From Crenothrix polyspora (GTDB taxonomy: Bacteria > Pseudomonadota > Gammaproteobacteria > Methylococcales > Methylomonadaceae), in the NCBI GenBank assembly GCA_945903675.1, contig CAMDOP010000185.1, positions 1 to 6,527 on the forward strand: DNA of 6,527 nt, in the 5' to 3' direction. The position numbers were made by a program, and so were the translations under genes. Shown here one piece after another: positions 6,285 to 6,527 of the stretch. How positions within the stretch are numbered: position 1 is the first letter of the stretch; every line of letters begins with the position of its first letter. Under the pieces are notes generated by a model, which did no database searches, was not told where the DNA came from, and was given only the letters and a program-made list of their open reading frames with translations.

Positions 6285-6312
6285 TTGACAAGTTGAATCG
6301 GCTCTGTATAAT
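6285..6312 (+). promoter_or_regulatory. rRNA operon promoter P3
   Basis: Consensus -35 TTGACA (6285-6290) and consensus -10 TATAAT (6307-6312) are separated by 16 bp. It begins exactly 90 bp after P2 and is followed by AGGTCAGCT, similar to the sequence after P2. Transcripts from here would start near 6319, just before the boxB-like hairpin and boxA, so all three promoters feed the same antitermination signals. Confidence 0.88.
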
Positions 6313-6324
6313 AGGTCAGCTGAA

Positions 6325-6340
6325 TGGGGCTTCGGTTCCA
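6325..6340 (+). promoter_or_regulatory. boxB-like hairpin of the rrn leader
   Basis: TGGGGC (6325-6330) can pair with GTTCCA (6335-6340) in RNA, using two G-U pairs, closed by a stable UUCG tetraloop. It lies immediately 5' of boxA, the usual order in bacterial rrn antitermination leaders. Confidence 0.6.
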
Positions 6341-6341
6341 C

Positions 6342-6353
6342 GCTCTTTAAAAA
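6342..6353 (+). promoter_or_regulatory. boxA antitermination site
   Basis: GCTCTTTAAAAA closely matches the E. coli rrn boxA (GCTCTTTAACAA). This RNA site binds NusB-S10 and, with NusA, NusG and SuhB, lets RNA polymerase pass Rho-dependent stops in untranslated rRNA. The downstream GTGTGGGTGCTTG (6371-6383) matches the conserved segment I recall after boxA in gammaproteobacterial rrn leaders. Confidence 0.85.
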
Positions 6354-6511
6354 TATGATCAAAATAATTTGTGTGGGTGCTTGTAGCGATTGTTAGTGAT
6401 GTTAACAAATAATCGACACAGCAACAACACAATAAGAAGTAATTTTTAACGTTTAGGTATGTAGGCGAGCCAAGATTGGCTGCTCATCTTATTGAGTGGC
6501 AAAGCTGATTT

Positions 6512-6527
6512 AAACTGAAGAGTTTGA
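6512..6527 (+). rRNA. rrs: 16S rRNA, first 16 bases only
   Basis: AAACTGAAGAGTTTGA is the conserved 5' end of gammaproteobacterial 16S rRNA (E. coli AAATTGAAGAGTTTGA), including the start of the universal 27F region. The gene is cut by the window edge. The preceding boxA leader and rrn promoters agree with this call. Confidence 0.93.

Larger units (their letters stand above)
6319..6511 (+). other. rRNA operon 5' leader
   Basis: This is the transcribed spacer from the predicted P3 start to mature 16S. It contains boxB, boxA and the GTGTGGG segment. A small hairpin near the 3' end, AGCCAAGATTGGCT (6468-6481), may be part of the processing region. The RNase III stem normally forms with sequence beyond the 16S 3' end, which lies outside the window. 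The exact 5' end is approximate. Confidence 0.7.

Overview
The window looks like a piece of an AT-rich gammaproteobacterial chromosome. The best evidence is at the right end. It carries a classic proteobacterial rRNA promoter and leader region: three near-consensus sigma-70 promoters, an E. coli-like UP element, a boxB-like hairpin and a boxA antitermination site. These lead into the first 16 bases of a 16S rRNA gene at the window edge. Several short repeats at the left end resemble ones I recall from methanotrophs (Methylococcales) and other free-living gammaproteobacteria. I treat that narrower placement as a guess only.

Layout. Positions 1-564 have no credible gene and hold dispersed repeats: a perfect 140-bp palindrome at the very start, a composite imperfect inverted repeat, and a C-run/G-run hairpin. 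Positions 565-5316 hold three genes on the minus strand, read right to left. The first two are paralogous large P-loop GTPases of a membrane-associated, dynamin-like type (about 579 and 537 aa), overlapping by 20 nt. After a 188-bp gap comes a 409-aa protein with one N-terminal membrane helix, coiled coils and a proline-rich tail carrying three copies of a basic/aromatic motif. A promoter with a built-in inverted repeat lies just upstream of the first GTPase. Divergently, at 5423-5842 (+), is a small lipoprotein gene that an in-frame TAA appears to have split. From about 6080 to the end is the rrn control region.

How the genes may work together. The two GTPases share an unusual G3 motif (DxPDFDS, with Asp where Gly is normal) and a second shared block (VVSxE[KR]YxDQxxW), so they probably arose by duplication. 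Overlap and order suggest coupled production and possibly a heteromeric pair at the inner membrane. The membrane-anchored coiled-coil protein is a plausible scaffold or partner. A three-gene membrane-remodelling module is the most interesting hypothesis here; the function is inference, since no experimentally defined homologue is recognisable from sequence alone.
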